NCBI GenBank assembly: GCA_030523645.1
Contig: JAUNIB010000011.1
Coordinates: 1 to 64,000 of the forward strand
Direction: 5' to 3'
DNA from: Selenomonadaceae bacterium
GTDB taxonomy: Bacteria; Bacillota; Negativicutes; Selenomonadales; Selenomonadaceae
DNA length: 64,000 nucleotides
Position numbers and translations under genes: made by a program. Below the pieces are notes generated by a model that was not told the origin of the DNA, searched no databases, and was given only the letters and a program-made list of their open reading frames with translations. This document shows, piece after piece, positions 50,611 to 59,753 of the stretch. Position 1 is the stretch's first letter. Each line of letters opens with the position of its first letter.

Positions 50611-52014
50611 TTACAGTATAAAACGACTCAGGTCGGAGTCAACTGTAATATCCTTCAGCTTGGATTCAACATATCCGGCGTTAATCACTATATTTTTGTC
50701 TGCCAGGTCCGGTGCATCGAAGGACAGCTCCTCCAGCAGCTTTTCCAGCAGCGTGTGGAGACGGCGGGCGCCGATATTCTCGGTGTGGTTATTCACATCC
50801 TCAGCCATCCTGGCCAGCCGTTCAATAGCGTCATCGGTAAACTCTACTGTTACACCCTCGGTGGCAAGCAGTGCTGCATACTGCTTGATAAGTGCGTTCC
50901 GCGGCTCCGTGAGGATACGGATGAAGTCGTCCTTCTTCAGCGAGTCCAGCTCTACCCGGATGGGAAATCGTCCCTGCAGCTCCGGAATGAGGTCACTGGG
51001 CTTCGAAACATGGAAGGCACCTGCCGCAATAAAGAGAACATGGTCGGTCTTCACCGGGCCGTATTTCGTTGCCACAGTACTGCCCTCGACGATGGGCAGA
51101 ATGTCACGCTGTACACCTTCACGGCTCACATCTGCACCGCCGGTGCCGCTCTTTGCCGCTACCTTGTCTATTTCATCGATGAAAACAATGCCGCTCTGCT
51201 CTGCCTGCTTGATGGCGATCTCGATTACATTGTCCATATCGATAAGCTTGTCGGCCTCTTCCTGTCGAAATATCTTTCGAGCCTGAGCTACGGTAACCTT
51301 CTTGTTCTTCTTTTTCTTAGGCACCAGCTTGCCCAGCATATCCTGCAGATCTTCGCCCATGCCGTCAAGATTTGGGCCGGCGAACATTCCCATCATCTGA
51401 GGCATTTCCTGCTTTTCCAGCTTAACCTCGATGAGTTCGTCCTCCAGCTCGCCCTTTTCCAACCGCTTCTTCACGAAGGCCCGACCGGCGCTAAGCTTCC
51501 GCTCCGGCTCCGGCTTAGGTGCCTCGTCATTGTCGACACCGCCGGCAAAGGCATCCATCATCTTTGCGAAGGGATTTGCTGTCGTTTCGTTATTCTTTGA
51601 TTCCGGCACAAGGGCGTCGATAATCCGCTCCTCGGCCAGCTCCTTTGCCTTCTCCTCTACTTCCTCAAGGCGGCGCTTGCGGACATTGCGGACGGCTTCA
51701 TGGGCAAGGTCGCGGACGATGCTGTCCACATCACGGCCCACATAGCCAACCTCGGTGAACTTGGTAGCCTCTACCTTTACGAAAGGAGCATCCACCAGCT
51801 TCGCCAGACGTCGGGCAATCTCAGTCTTGCCTACACCAGTGCTGCCGATCATGAGGATATTCTTGGGGATAATATCCTCCTTCATGGACTCCTCCAGATG
51901 AGCAGCCCGCCAGCGGTTACGGAGGGCAATGGCCACAGATTTCTTCGCCTCGGCCTGCCCTACTATATATTTATCCAGCTCGGCAACAATCTGCCGGGGA
52001 GTAAGCTCTGTCAT
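50611..52014 (-). CDS. hslU: ATP-dependent protease ATPase subunit HslU (ClpY)
   Basis: 467 residues. AAA+ unfoldase that feeds the HslV peptidase. N-terminus [19 protein letters not shown], Walker A in [15 protein letters not shown], pore motif [11 protein letters not shown] (from about residue 89), Walker B in [11 protein letters not shown] and sensor [19 protein letters not shown] are all present; the C-terminal DSDLSRFIL tail inserts into HslV. The I-domain insert (about 130-230) is charged. The ATG has AGGAGA upstream; 2 bases from hslV. Confidence 0.97.
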   Translation of the reverse strand: MTELTPRQIVAELDKYIVGQAEAKKSVAIALRNRWRAAHLEESMKEDIIPKNILMIGSTGVGKTEIARRLAKLVDAPFVKVEATKFTEVGYVGRDVDSIVRDLAHEAVRNVRKRRLEEVEEKAKELAEERIIDALVPESKNNETTANPFAKMMDAFAGGVDNDEAPKPEPERKLSAGRAFVKKRLEKGELEDELIEVKLEKQEMPQMMGMFAGPNLDGMGEDLQDMLGKLVPKKKKNKKVTVAQARKIFRQEEADKLIDMDNVIEIAIKQAEQSGIVFIDEIDKVAAKSGTGGADVSREGVQRDILPIVEGSTVATKYGPVKTDHVLFIAAGAFHVSKPSDLIPELQGRFPIRVELDSLKKDDFIRILTEPRNALIKQYAALLATEGVTVEFTDDAIERLARMAEDVNNHTENIGARRLHTLLEKLLEELSFDAPDLADKNIVINAGYVESKLKDITVDSDLSRFIL

Positions 52015-52016
52015 AT

Positions 52017-52574
52017 TTATTCTCCTAAAGTCTCAACTTTTATATTGTGGTTGGTGAAAACGCAGATATCAGCCGCGATTTCCAGCGCCTCCCGGGCGAT
52101 TTCCTCCGGCTTCATTTCCGTATGGGCGGTCATGGCCCGGGCTGCAGCCAGTGCATAGAAGCCGCCGGAGCCGATGGCTGCGACTCCTCCGTCCGGCTCG
52201 ATGACCTCTCCGTTGCCGGAAATCATCAGGATGGTATGCTCGTCTGCTACAAGCAGCAGGGCTTCCAGACGGCGAAGGATTCTGTCGGTGCGCCACTCCT
52301 TGGCCAGCTCTACCGCTGCCCGCTGAAGACTGCCGTTGTTTGTTTCCAGCTTGCCCTCGAATTTCTCAAAAAGAGTAAAGGCATCGGCCACAGAGCCGGC
52401 AAATCCGGCCAGAATCTTGCCGTGATAGAGACGGCGCACCTTGGTGGCATTGGCCTTCATGATGGTGGCCTGACCGAAGGTCACCTGACCGTCACCGGCA
52501 ATGGCGGTCTTTCCGTTTTTTGTCACGGCACAGATTGTCGTGGCGTGGAATTGAATTGTATTTTCGTTCTGCAT
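52017..52574 (-). CDS. hslV: ATP-dependent protease peptidase subunit HslV (ClpQ)
   Basis: 185 residues. Proteasome-like peptidase of the HslUV complex. The mature N-terminal nucleophile should be Thr12 in FHATTICAV, unlike Bacillus ClpQ, which uses Ser. [28 protein letters not shown] and [18 protein letters not shown] are conserved. The 11-residue propeptide is normal for Firmicutes. The upstream 18 bases are part of a 69-bp duplication. Confidence 0.96.
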   Translation of the reverse strand: MQNENTIQFHATTICAVTKNGKTAIAGDGQVTFGQATIMKANATKVRRLYHGKILAGFAGSVADAFTLFEKFEGKLETNNGSLQRAAVELAKEWRTDRILRRLEALLLVADEHTILMISGNGEVIEPDGGVAAIGSGGFYALAAARAMTAHTEMKPEEIAREALEIAADICVFTNHNIKVETLGE

Positions 52575-52581
52575 AGCAGTA

Positions 52582-52837
52582 TCCTCTAATCAATATAATC
52601 GGCTCCCATTGAGGGGAGCTGCCGCCGCAGGCGGCTGAGGGGTGTCCCTCAATCTAGTAACCTTCCCCTATGGGGAAGGTGGCAGCCGTAGGCTGACGGA
52701 TGAGGTCCTCTAATCAATATAATAGGCTCCCATTGAGGGGAGCTGCCGCCGCAGGCGGCTGAGGGGTGTCCCTCTAACAGTCTTTTTTACCCCTCCGGCC
52801 TCGCTTTGCTCGGCCACCTCCCCTGCAGGGGAGGCTT
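52582..52837. repeat. Repeat cluster in the place of xerC: 69-bp duplication and double-hairpin repeats
   Basis: Bases 52582-52650 and 52706-52774 are the same 69 bases with one difference, 124 bases apart; each has GGCTCCC...GGGGAGC and GCCGCC/GGCGGC hairpins. Between them (52661-52705) is an inverted type A repeat and after them (52789-52837) a type B repeat. The whole gap 52575-52897 has no gene. In Bacillus xerC (codV) stands between trmFO and hslV. Confidence 0.75.
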
Positions 52838-52897
52838 CCTACCGTTGGCTCACATTGAGGGAGTCCCTATATCCAGCGAATAGGTGCGGATGAGGTA

Positions 52898-54262
52898 TTA
52901 TTTTATCCTACTCTCAATGAAACTCTTCATCGACTCCACCGCCTGCTGTCCCTGCAGCTCTTTCTTGTCTGCCTTCTTCAGCTTCCGGCGGCGGGAGCCG
53001 ATAGCCGCCAGATGCTCCGCCGTCCGCTGCGCTGACGGCGACGGCATAAGTCCGAAGGTAACATTCATAGGCTGGAAGTTCTCCGGGTCGGCAGTAGTTA
53101 TATAGTGAGCCAGGGCGCCGTGGGCGGTATCCTCCGGGAACACCAGAAGCTCCTCATCCCGAGCCAGCCGTCCGGCATTCATACCGGCAACCAGTCCGGC
53201 GGAAGCCGACTCCAGATAGCCTTCTACGCCTGTCATCTGTCCGGCCATAAATACATTCGGATGATTTTTCAGCTGATATGTCGGCAGCAGATGGATGGAA
53301 GAATTTATAAAGGTATTCCGGTGCATTACACCGTAGCGAACAAACTCAGCATTCTTCAATGCCGGTATCAGCCCGAATACCCGCCGCTGCTCCGGCCACT
53401 TCAGATTGGTCTGAAAACCTACCATGTTGTAAAGAGTACCGGCCGCATCATCATGGCGAAGCTGGATAACAGCATAGGGCCGCTCTCCGGTTTCCGGGTT
53501 TTCCAGTCCCACCGGTTTCAGCGGGCCAAACAGGAGAGTATCCTTCCCCCGGGCGGCTATAGCCTCCACCGGCATACAGCCCTCGAAGTGGATTTCCTTC
53601 TCAAAGCGGTGCAATTCTGCCCGCTCCGCATTGATAAGTTCCTGATAGAAGACCTCGTATTCCTCCTGAGTCAGCGGACAGTTGATATAGTCGTACTTGT
53701 CCCCCTTGCCGTAGCGGGAGGCGAAGTAGGCCGATGCCATATCAATGGAGTCATAGTTGACGATAGGCGCCGCCGCATCGTAGAAGTAGCAGGAGTTCTC
53801 ATCGGTAAGACGGGTGACCTCCTCCGCCATTGCGCCGTCAGTAAGGGGGCCGGTGGCGACTACTACGACGGTATCCTCGTCCCCGTCAGGAATTTCCGTT
53901 ACTTCCTCGCGGCAGACGGTAATGCGCGGATTATTCTCCAGCTCCTCAGTGACCCGCCGGCTGAAGCTCACCCGGTCTACGGCCAAAGCGCCGCCCGCTG
54001 GAACCCGCACCTCATCGGCAATCCGGATAATCAGACCGCCCAGCTCTCTCATCTCATGCTTCAGGACACCAACGGCGTTCATCAGACCGTCTGCCCGGAA
54101 GGAGTTGGAGCAGACCAGCTCCGCAAAGTCCTCGCTGTGGTGAGCCGGACTCATGCGGGCAGGCTTCATTTCGTACAGCGTGACCGGTACGCCCTGACGG
54201 GCTGCCTGCCAGGCTGCCTCGCAGCCGGCCAGACCGGCTCCGATTACTATAACCTTCTTCAT
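52898..54262 (-). CDS. trmFO: Methylenetetrahydrofolate-tRNA-(uracil-5-)-methyltransferase TrmFO
   Basis: 454 residues. Folate- and FAD-dependent enzyme that makes ribothymidine 54 in tRNA. The FAD motif [18 protein letters not shown] opens the protein; [36 protein letters not shown] and [20 protein letters not shown] are family motifs. A lysine-rich C-terminal end ([15 protein letters not shown]) makes it slightly long. It is 4 bases after topA, so one operon. Confidence 0.96.
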   Translation of the reverse strand: MKKVIVIGAGLAGCEAAWQAARQGVPVTLYEMKPARMSPAHHSEDFAELVCSNSFRADGLMNAVGVLKHEMRELGGLIIRIADEVRVPAGGALAVDRVSFSRRVTEELENNPRITVCREEVTEIPDGDEDTVVVVATGPLTDGAMAEEVTRLTDENSCYFYDAAAPIVNYDSIDMASAYFASRYGKGDKYDYINCPLTQEEYEVFYQELINAERAELHRFEKEIHFEGCMPVEAIAARGKDTLLFGPLKPVGLENPETGERPYAVIQLRHDDAAGTLYNMVGFQTNLKWPEQRRVFGLIPALKNAEFVRYGVMHRNTFINSSIHLLPTYQLKNHPNVFMAGQMTGVEGYLESASAGLVAGMNAGRLARDEELLVFPEDTAHGALAHYITTADPENFQPMNVTFGLMPSPSAQRTAEHLAAIGSRRRKLKKADKKELQGQQAVESMKSFIESRIK

Positions 54263-54266
54263 GGGT

Positions 54267-56597
54267 TTACTTTGTCGTTTTCCTTCTGGTTGTTTTCTTA
54301 GCCGGTGCCTTGGCGGTTTCGCCGGCTGCCAGCTTCTTCATCCGCTGTGCTACCCGGTCAAGCTCCTTATTAATGGGATTGTCCTTCCGAGTCTCACAGT
54401 CTGCATTGAAGCAGTAGATCACCGGGCGGCCGTTCTTGTAACGGTACTGGAGCTGCAGTCCGCCGCACTTGGGGCAGGGCTCGGTCATCGGCTTGTCCCA
54501 AGTGGTGAAATCGCATTCCGGATATTTGCTGCAGCCATAGAACAGCTTGCCCCGGCGGGACTTCTTCTCCAGAACATCGCCGCCGCATTTTGGACACTTG
54601 CAGCCGGTGGATACGATGAGCGGCTTCGCATTGCGGCACTCGGGGAAACCCGGGCAGGCAAGGAACTTGCCGTAGCGACCCTGACGGATTACCATATTGC
54701 GGCCGCAGAATTCGCAGAGAATATCGGTCTTTTCCGGCTCTATATTCACATGGCCGATAGCCTCATCGGCTTTTTCGATAGTAGCATGGAAGGGCCCGTA
54801 GAACTCCCGCAGCAGGTCGTTGCGGTGGAGCTTGCCCTCGGCAATGCCGTCCAGCTTTGCCTCCATATCGGCAGTAAACTTCACATCGACAATATCCCGG
54901 AAGTATTCTTCCAGCATATCTACTACCAGCACGCCCAGCTCCGTAGGACGGAAATGCTTCTCCGCTCTCACTACATAGCCGCGGGCGATAATAGTCTCGA
55001 TAGTCGGGGCGTAGGTACTGGGGCGGCCGATGCCCAGCTTCTCCAGCAGATGAACGAGGGATGCCTCGTTGTAGCGGGGAGGCGGCTCAGTAAAGTGCTG
55101 CTCTGGCTTCACTTCGTGAAGAGTCAGCTTGTCCCCTTCCTTCAGGTCAGGCAGCTTTACATCCTTTTCCTTCTTGTCCTCCACACCGGCATATACTACC
55201 GTAAAGCCCGGGAATGTCTGAATGGAGCCGACAGCCCGGCAGAGATACTTCTTACCGGCAGATATATTGACGGTGAGCCGGTCATAAACAGCCGGCGTCA
55301 TCTGACAGGCCACAAAACGCTGCCAGATAAGACGGTACAGCTTGAACTGATCGGCAGACAGGTATTTCTCTATAGCCTCCGGCGTGTTGTTCACATCCGT
55401 GGGGCGGATAGCCTCATGGGCATCCTGTGCATTCTTATTGGTGCTGTAAAAATTCGGCTTTGCCGGTACGAAGTCATCTCCGTACTTGCCGCCGATGAAA
55501 TCCCGGACTGCATTGAGGGCTACACCGGAAAGGCGGGTGGAATCGGTACGCATATAGGTGATGAGACCAACCGGGCCGGAGCCGATGCGGATACCTTCAT
55601 AGAGCTGCTGGGCAATCATCATGGTCTTGCGGGAGGTGAAGCCCAGCTTCCGGGCCGCGTCCTGCTGAAGACTGCTGGTATTAAAGGGTGGTGCTGCTTT
55701 GCGAAGGGCGGTGCTTTTTTTGATTTCGTCCACCAGCAGCTTATCTGCATTCTTCTCCAGCTCGGCCTTTATCTTCATGGCCGTCTTTTCGTCGGGAATG
55801 ACGGGCATCCAGTCATCGTCATGCTTTTCATCGAGGCGCTTGCCGTCCACGGAATAAAGAGCCGCGGTGAACAGCGGCGACTTCTCTCTGCGAAGCCGCA
55901 GGTCGAAGGACCAGTATTCCTTGGAAACAAAGGACTCGATTTCCTTTTCCCTATCGGCAATGAGCTTCACGGTGACGGACTGAACACGGCCGGCCGAAAG
56001 GCCCTTCCGAACCTTGCGCCAGAGCAGCGGTGAAAGCTGATAGCCCACGATACGGTCAAGGAGTCGGCGGGCCTGCTGTGCATCTACCCTCTCCATCTCT
56101 ATGGGGTGAGGCTCCTTCACGGCAGCCTGAATTGCCGGCTTCGTTATCTCATTGAAGACGATACGGCAGTCCGTCTCCGGCTTTATATCGAGAATATGAG
56201 CAAGGTGCCAGGCGATTGCCTCTCCTTCACGGTCCGGGTCGCTTGCCAGATATACTTTGTCAGCATTCTCTGCGGCCTTTTTCAAATCCTTTATAATGTC
56301 ACCCTTGCCCCGGATGTTGATGTACTTCGGCTCGAAGTCGTTGTCTACATCAATGCCGAACTGGCTGCGGGGCAGGTCACGGAGATGACCCATGGAGGCT
56401 TTGACGGTGTACTTTGCCCCAAGGTATTTTTCAATAGTCTTGGCCTTGGCCGGAGACTCTACCACCACCAGAGTTTTTCCGGTGGTCTTTACCGACTTGG
56501 CAGCAGTTTTCTTTGCGGCTGCTTTAGTGGCTGTCTTTGCCGTCGTTTTCCTGGCGGCTGATTTTGTGGTTACTTTCTTTGCGGATGCTGCAGGCAC
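54267..56597 (-). CDS. topA: DNA topoisomerase I TopA with basic N-terminal extension
   Basis: 776 residues. Relaxes negative supercoils. The Toprim domain starts at residue 43 with [18 protein letters not shown]; the active Tyr lies in [13 protein letters not shown] (near 345). Three zinc-finger units follow near the end (CEFCGRNM...[15 protein letters not shown]...[15 protein letters not shown]...CFNADC). Odd: about 40 Lys/Ala/Thr-rich residues precede the catalytic domain and a short [10 protein letters not shown] tail ends it. The GTG start has AAGGAGGG six bases upstream, so the extension is likely made. Confidence 0.97.
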   Translation of the reverse strand: MPAASAKKVTTKSAARKTTAKTATKAAAKKTAAKSVKTTGKTLVVVESPAKAKTIEKYLGAKYTVKASMGHLRDLPRSQFGIDVDNDFEPKYINIRGKGDIIKDLKKAAENADKVYLASDPDREGEAIAWHLAHILDIKPETDCRIVFNEITKPAIQAAVKEPHPIEMERVDAQQARRLLDRIVGYQLSPLLWRKVRKGLSAGRVQSVTVKLIADREKEIESFVSKEYWSFDLRLRREKSPLFTAALYSVDGKRLDEKHDDDWMPVIPDEKTAMKIKAELEKNADKLLVDEIKKSTALRKAAPPFNTSSLQQDAARKLGFTSRKTMMIAQQLYEGIRIGSGPVGLITYMRTDSTRLSGVALNAVRDFIGGKYGDDFVPAKPNFYSTNKNAQDAHEAIRPTDVNNTPEAIEKYLSADQFKLYRLIWQRFVACQMTPAVYDRLTVNISAGKKYLCRAVGSIQTFPGFTVVYAGVEDKKEKDVKLPDLKEGDKLTLHEVKPEQHFTEPPPRYNEASLVHLLEKLGIGRPSTYAPTIETIIARGYVVRAEKHFRPTELGVLVVDMLEEYFRDIVDVKFTADMEAKLDGIAEGKLHRNDLLREFYGPFHATIEKADEAIGHVNIEPEKTDILCEFCGRNMVIRQGRYGKFLACPGFPECRNAKPLIVSTGCKCPKCGGDVLEKKSRRGKLFYGCSKYPECDFTTWDKPMTEPCPKCGGLQLQYRYKNGRPVIYCFNADCETRKDNPINKELDRVAQRMKKLAAGETAKAPAKKTTRRKTTK

Positions 56598-56656
56598 TGC
56601 AGTCCCTCCTTAATTATTTTATGTCATATTTTATTTAGGAATTTATTGTTTGATAG

Positions 56657-56748
56657 CCTCACCCTCCGCTGCGCGGTCCCCCTCTCCAACGGAGAGAGTC
56701 TATGCCTTCCCCCTGTGGAAGGCGGCTCGCGAAGCGAGACGGATGAGG
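56657..56748. repeat. Double-hairpin repeats between topA and dprA, ending at the dprA stop
   Basis: A divergent unit (CCTCACCCTCCGCTGCGCGG, then CTCTCC/GGAGAG) and an inverted type A copy at 56705-56748 (CCTTCC...GGAAGG, GGCTCGCGAAGCGAGAC, GATGAGG). The last base of the second copy is next to the dprA stop codon at 56749-56751. Confidence 0.7.
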
Positions 56749-57885
56749 TCAGCAGATTACATTCCTAGTATATCCGTGATTGGCATCCGTCTCTATGAGA
56801 CCCTTCATTTCCAGCTGCAGCAGGACAAAGGCGATATTTGACGCATCTCCCCGTCCGTGAAGCCGAAAAATAATATCATCTACTGTCAGCGGCTTATCCG
56901 GCAGCAGTAAATCATAGACCTGCTGCTCCTCTGAGCTCAGCTGCGGCCCGGCTGATTTCCCGTCCCTGCCGCCGGCCTTTTTCTGATTATCCGGCTGCAG
57001 CCAGGGATATTCGGCAATGATATCCGCCGCGGAGCGGACGAGCTTCGCGCCCTGCAAAATAAGGCGGTTCGTTCCCTCCGAGGTGACGGAAAATATACTT
57101 CCCGGCACAGCAAATACATCCCGGCCTTCGCTGAGAGCCAGCTCTGCCGTTATCAGCGAGCCGCTTCGCTCAGCCGCCTCTATCACCACGGTGCCGTGGC
57201 TCATACCGGCTATTATCCTGTTCCTCATGGGAAAGAATGCCGCCTGAGGCGGTGTCCCCGGAGGATATTCGCTGATGACAGCGCCCCGCTCGGCGATTTC
57301 CTCCAGCAGTCTTCTGTGAGCCTGAGGATATGCCACATCAACGCCGCAGCCAAGGACAGCTATCGTCCTGCCGCTGTCAGACTTCAAGGCTCCGTTGTGA
57401 GATGCTCCGTCTATACCGTAAGCCGCACCGCTGACTACGGTAACTCCGGCGTTGGCCAGTCCGTTGCCTATCAGCTCTGCCGCCTTCTTGCCGTAGGGTG
57501 TCATCCGGCGGCTGCCGACCATAGCCAGACAGCTATCCTCCTGCCGCAGCTCTCCACGGCAGTACAGCACCACAGGCGGAGCGTAAATTTCCTTCAGCAG
57601 TCTGGGGTATAATTCCTCATCTATGCCAATAAGGGTTATTCCCCTTTTATCACACAGTTCCAGCAGCTTCTGCGGCAAGTCACGCCTGGCGGACGCGTGA
57701 GCTGTTACGCTTTTTGCCTGCGGCATGGTAAGACCTGCAGCCAGATAGTCATTAACTGTACCGTTCAGCCATGCCTCTGCTGCCGAGTCAAAGAATCGCA
57801 TGACCCGGGCTAGAGATACGCCGCCCAGTCCGTCAGCCAATGCCAAGGCCGCCAGATATGATTTTTCCGGTAAAGAATTGTCCAT
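56749..57885 (-). CDS. dprA: DNA processing protein DprA (Smf)
   Basis: 378 residues. Loads RecA on incoming single-stranded DNA during transformation. The Rossmann core has VGSRRMTPYGKKAAELIG, VVSGAAYGIDGASHNGAL, AVLGCGVDVAYPQAHRRL and NRIIAGMSHGTVVIEA. A C-terminal winged helix (VYDLLLPDKPLTVDDIIFRL) is present. The ATG at 57885 has AGAGGG upstream; ATGs at 57927 and 57921 lack one. Other competence genes are not in the window. Confidence 0.94.
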   Translation of the reverse strand: MDNSLPEKSYLAALALADGLGGVSLARVMRFFDSAAEAWLNGTVNDYLAAGLTMPQAKSVTAHASARRDLPQKLLELCDKRGITLIGIDEELYPRLLKEIYAPPVVLYCRGELRQEDSCLAMVGSRRMTPYGKKAAELIGNGLANAGVTVVSGAAYGIDGASHNGALKSDSGRTIAVLGCGVDVAYPQAHRRLLEEIAERGAVISEYPPGTPPQAAFFPMRNRIIAGMSHGTVVIEAAERSGSLITAELALSEGRDVFAVPGSIFSVTSEGTNRLILQGAKLVRSAADIIAEYPWLQPDNQKKAGGRDGKSAGPQLSSEEQQVYDLLLPDKPLTVDDIIFRLHGRGDASNIAFVLLQLEMKGLIETDANHGYTRNVIC

Positions 57886-57936
57886 AAGTCCCTCTTTCAG
57901 CAGAGTATGATTTTCTCTCATAAACAATTAAAACAT

Positions 57937-57965
57937 AATATACATAATGACGGAAAAATTTGCAA
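57937..57965 (-). promoter_or_regulatory. SigA-type promoter of dprA-topA-trmFO
   Basis: TTGCAA (57960-57965), 17 bases, TATATT (57937-57942) on the minus strand, about 50 bases before the dprA ATG. AT-rich surroundings. Confidence 0.7.
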
Positions 57966-58034
57966 TAAAAATTTCTATATAATGAAGGAAAGTGTTGTGA
58001 ATTTGTTCCTTTCTTCCTTCGCGTATAGGGCCAA

Positions 58035-58164
58035 GGCATGACTGTCTGTAAAGAAACTGTTATGAACGCCGGTGCTTAGCTATTGCCGATTGAAATGACG
58101 GCAGAGCTTAGCACCGCTGCGTGAATAAATAAGCGCAAGCTGGTTTCTGTCAGACAGTCATGCC
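58035..58164. repeat. Structured dispersed element, copy 3
   Basis: Perfect 14-bp terminal inverted repeats GGCATGACTGTCTG, with inner arms CGGTGCTTAGC/GCTTAGCACCG and TGCCG/CGGCA. Compared with copy 1 (CGGTAC/GTACCG, CCTGC/GCAGG) both arms have changed together. It fills most of the gap between the tRNA terminator and the dprA promoter; nothing else is seen there. Confidence 0.7.
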
Positions 58165-58197
58165 TCGTTGTATACATTCACAATCCCACGAAGGCAC

Positions 58198-58224
58198 AAA
58201 AAAACCGCCCGGAAATCCGAGCGG
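58198..58224 (-). terminator. Rho-independent terminator of the tRNA operon
   Basis: CCGCTCGG-attt-CCGGGCGG (8-bp stem, one G-T pair) followed by seven T on the minus strand, just after tRNA-Glu. Confidence 0.88.
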
Positions 58225-58232
58225 ATATTTTC

Positions 58233-58307
58233 TGGTGACGCGTACGGGATTCGAACCCATGAACCCGCCGTGAAAGGGCGGTGTCTTAACCACTTGACGA
58301 ACGCGCC
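58233..58307 (-). tRNA. tRNA-Glu (UUC)
   Basis: 75 bases including an encoded CCA. Acceptor GGCGCGT pairs with ACGCGTC (one G-T); the anticodon loop CTTTCAC gives TTC; the T loop is GGTTCGAATCC. It follows tRNA-Asn by 2 bases. Confidence 0.96.
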
Positions 58308-58309
58308 AT

Positions 58310-58385
58310 TGGCTCCTTGAGTAGGACTCGAACCTACGACCGATCGGTTAACAGCCGATTGCTCTACCAACTGAGCTATCAAGGA
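58310..58385 (-). tRNA. tRNA-Asn (GUU)
   Basis: 76 bases including an encoded CCA. Acceptor TCCTTGA pairs with TCAAGGA; anticodon loop CTGTTAA gives GTT; D arm GCTCAGTTGGTAGAGC and T arm GTAGGTTCGAGTCCTAC are canonical. It is first in a two-tRNA operon. Confidence 0.96.
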
Positions 58386-58418
58386 ATGATATTTGCAGAC
58401 GAAATGACTGCGAGAGAA

Positions 58419-58447
58419 ATTATATTACAACTGCTGAAAAAATGCAA
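58419..58447 (-). promoter_or_regulatory. Promoter of the tRNA-Asn/tRNA-Glu operon
   Basis: TTGCAT (58442-58447), 17 bases, TATAAT (58419-58424) on the minus strand, 33 bases before tRNA-Asn. It starts right after the SEC-C gene stop (58457). Confidence 0.78.
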
Positions 58448-58456
58448 GAGAAAATT

Positions 58457-59686
58457 TTACTTTCTCAGGCAGCAGTTTTTATACTTCTTGCCGCTGCCGC
58501 AGGGACAGGGATCATTGCGGCCGACCTTATTCTTGTTCTTGCGATGGGCAGCCAGGCTTACTACATTGTCCTCTTCCGGATCCAGCTTGCCGCTGATCAG
58601 CTCGCCGGTGGTATGACCCTTGAAAATCCAGAAGCGGATGGAGTGATGATAGCCCATGACCAGAGCTTCCAGCTCGGAGTTCTTCTCGTTGGGCAGCTGA
58701 CCGAGGGAAGCGAGGTAGTCGAGACCGGCCTTTACAGTCTCGGCGTTCTGCCAGAGGACAGCCAGCTGACCGACAACACCGGCTGCATTCATAACATCCA
58801 GCTTGTATTCCTGCATGAGGAACTGAGCCAGTGCCTTATATGCATCGGTAGCCTCGATGTAGTTCTCATCACCGGCATCATAGACCTGACCATAGGAGAG
58901 CTTTGCATAGGAAAGTTCACGGCTGTGGGCAATCTCGTGAATCTGCTGGGGATTTACTACAGTATAGTAGGCAGCATAATGCTGATCCATCTTAATATGG
59001 TACTGCCAGCAGCAGCCGGTAAGCATAATGCCCATGAAGGCAGAGAACTCAAAGCCTGCTTCGTTCTCGATTTCTGCAGCCAGATACTTCTTGACGGTAG
59101 CATACAGCTCATCGTGGTCAAGAACACCGTAGTAGAAGAGAATACCGGTAGCAATACGAAGTACATCGGTATTGAACTCAATGGCTTTCTTGAAGGACTC
59201 GCTGTCCAGCTTCTTGAATTCCTCTATTATCTCGTCCGGCATATACCAGGCAATCTTGCCGTCAACACTGCCGCCGAAGACAACGCCGATGCCCTGGAAG
59301 TAATCAAGGCGCATCTCGTCCTCACGGAACTCGGTGGTGATGCCGTCCTTCTCTACAATATGCTTGAAGGCGTTGTACTGCTCATCAACGATGGTTACCA
59401 GCCAACGGCCTGCGAAGCTCTGAATAGCCGGAGCAATAGCCGCAACGAGGTCAGCCTTCTTCCAGCTGCTCTTTACATTTACGCCCACATTAAAGGCAAC
59501 ATCTTCGAGATCTGCCTTGGTAAGAGTATTAAGTGCATTGGCGAGCGTACGCTCCTCCGGAACAGCTCTCTTCAGCAGCTTTGCCTTACGGGCAGCAGCA
59601 GCTTCCTGAAGCTCACGACTCATTTCAGCCAATACATCGTTGTTCTCAACAGTTTCTGCCGGCTGATTTTTCTTTTCTTTTGACAA
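58457..59686 (-). CDS. SEC-C motif protein of unknown function
   Basis: 409 residues, cytoplasmic. The last 22 residues are a SEC-C zinc knuckle (GRNDPCPCGSGKKYKNCC), shared with SecA tails. Residues about 48-85 (LNTLTKADLEDVAFNVGVNV, KSSWKKADLVAAI) look like a small SAP or Rho-N-like helical domain. The rest is helical with no known motif. The start is a TTG with GGTG upstream; no ATG follows until residue 22. Its promoter overlaps the amidase stop. Function unknown. Confidence 0.82.
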   Translation of the reverse strand: MSKEKKNQPAETVENNDVLAEMSRELQEAAAARKAKLLKRAVPEERTLANALNTLTKADLEDVAFNVGVNVKSSWKKADLVAAIAPAIQSFAGRWLVTIVDEQYNAFKHIVEKDGITTEFREDEMRLDYFQGIGVVFGGSVDGKIAWYMPDEIIEEFKKLDSESFKKAIEFNTDVLRIATGILFYYGVLDHDELYATVKKYLAAEIENEAGFEFSAFMGIMLTGCCWQYHIKMDQHYAAYYTVVNPQQIHEIAHSRELSYAKLSYGQVYDAGDENYIEATDAYKALAQFLMQEYKLDVMNAAGVVGQLAVLWQNAETVKAGLDYLASLGQLPNEKNSELEALVMGYHHSIRFWIFKGHTTGELISGKLDPEEDNVVSLAAHRKNKNKVGRNDPCPCGSGKKYKNCCLRK

Positions 59687-59744
59687 TCCGGTTCACCACT
59701 TTCTTGTACGGATAATCCGTGGGGATATTTAATAAAACGGAGTT

Positions 59745-59753
59745 ATTATATCA
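59745..59753 (-). promoter_or_regulatory. Extended -10 promoter of the SEC-C gene, overlapping the amidase stop
   Basis: TGATATAAT on the minus strand: the TGA is the stop codon of the amidase (59751-59753) and TATAAT is 59745-59750. The -35 area is poor. About 58 bases before the SEC-C start. Confidence 0.5.

Noticed and set aside
52575-52620. SigD-like GCCGATTA word before hslV
   Set aside because: No TAAA at the right distance, and hslV is not expected in that regulon; the word belongs to the duplicated repeat.
52582-52837. CRISPR-like array in the repeat cluster
   Set aside because: Only two long units with different neighbours, no regular short repeats with unique spacers and no cas genes.
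54261-56033. 590-codon plus-strand frame opposite topA
   Set aside because: Antisense shadow of topA without recognisable domains.
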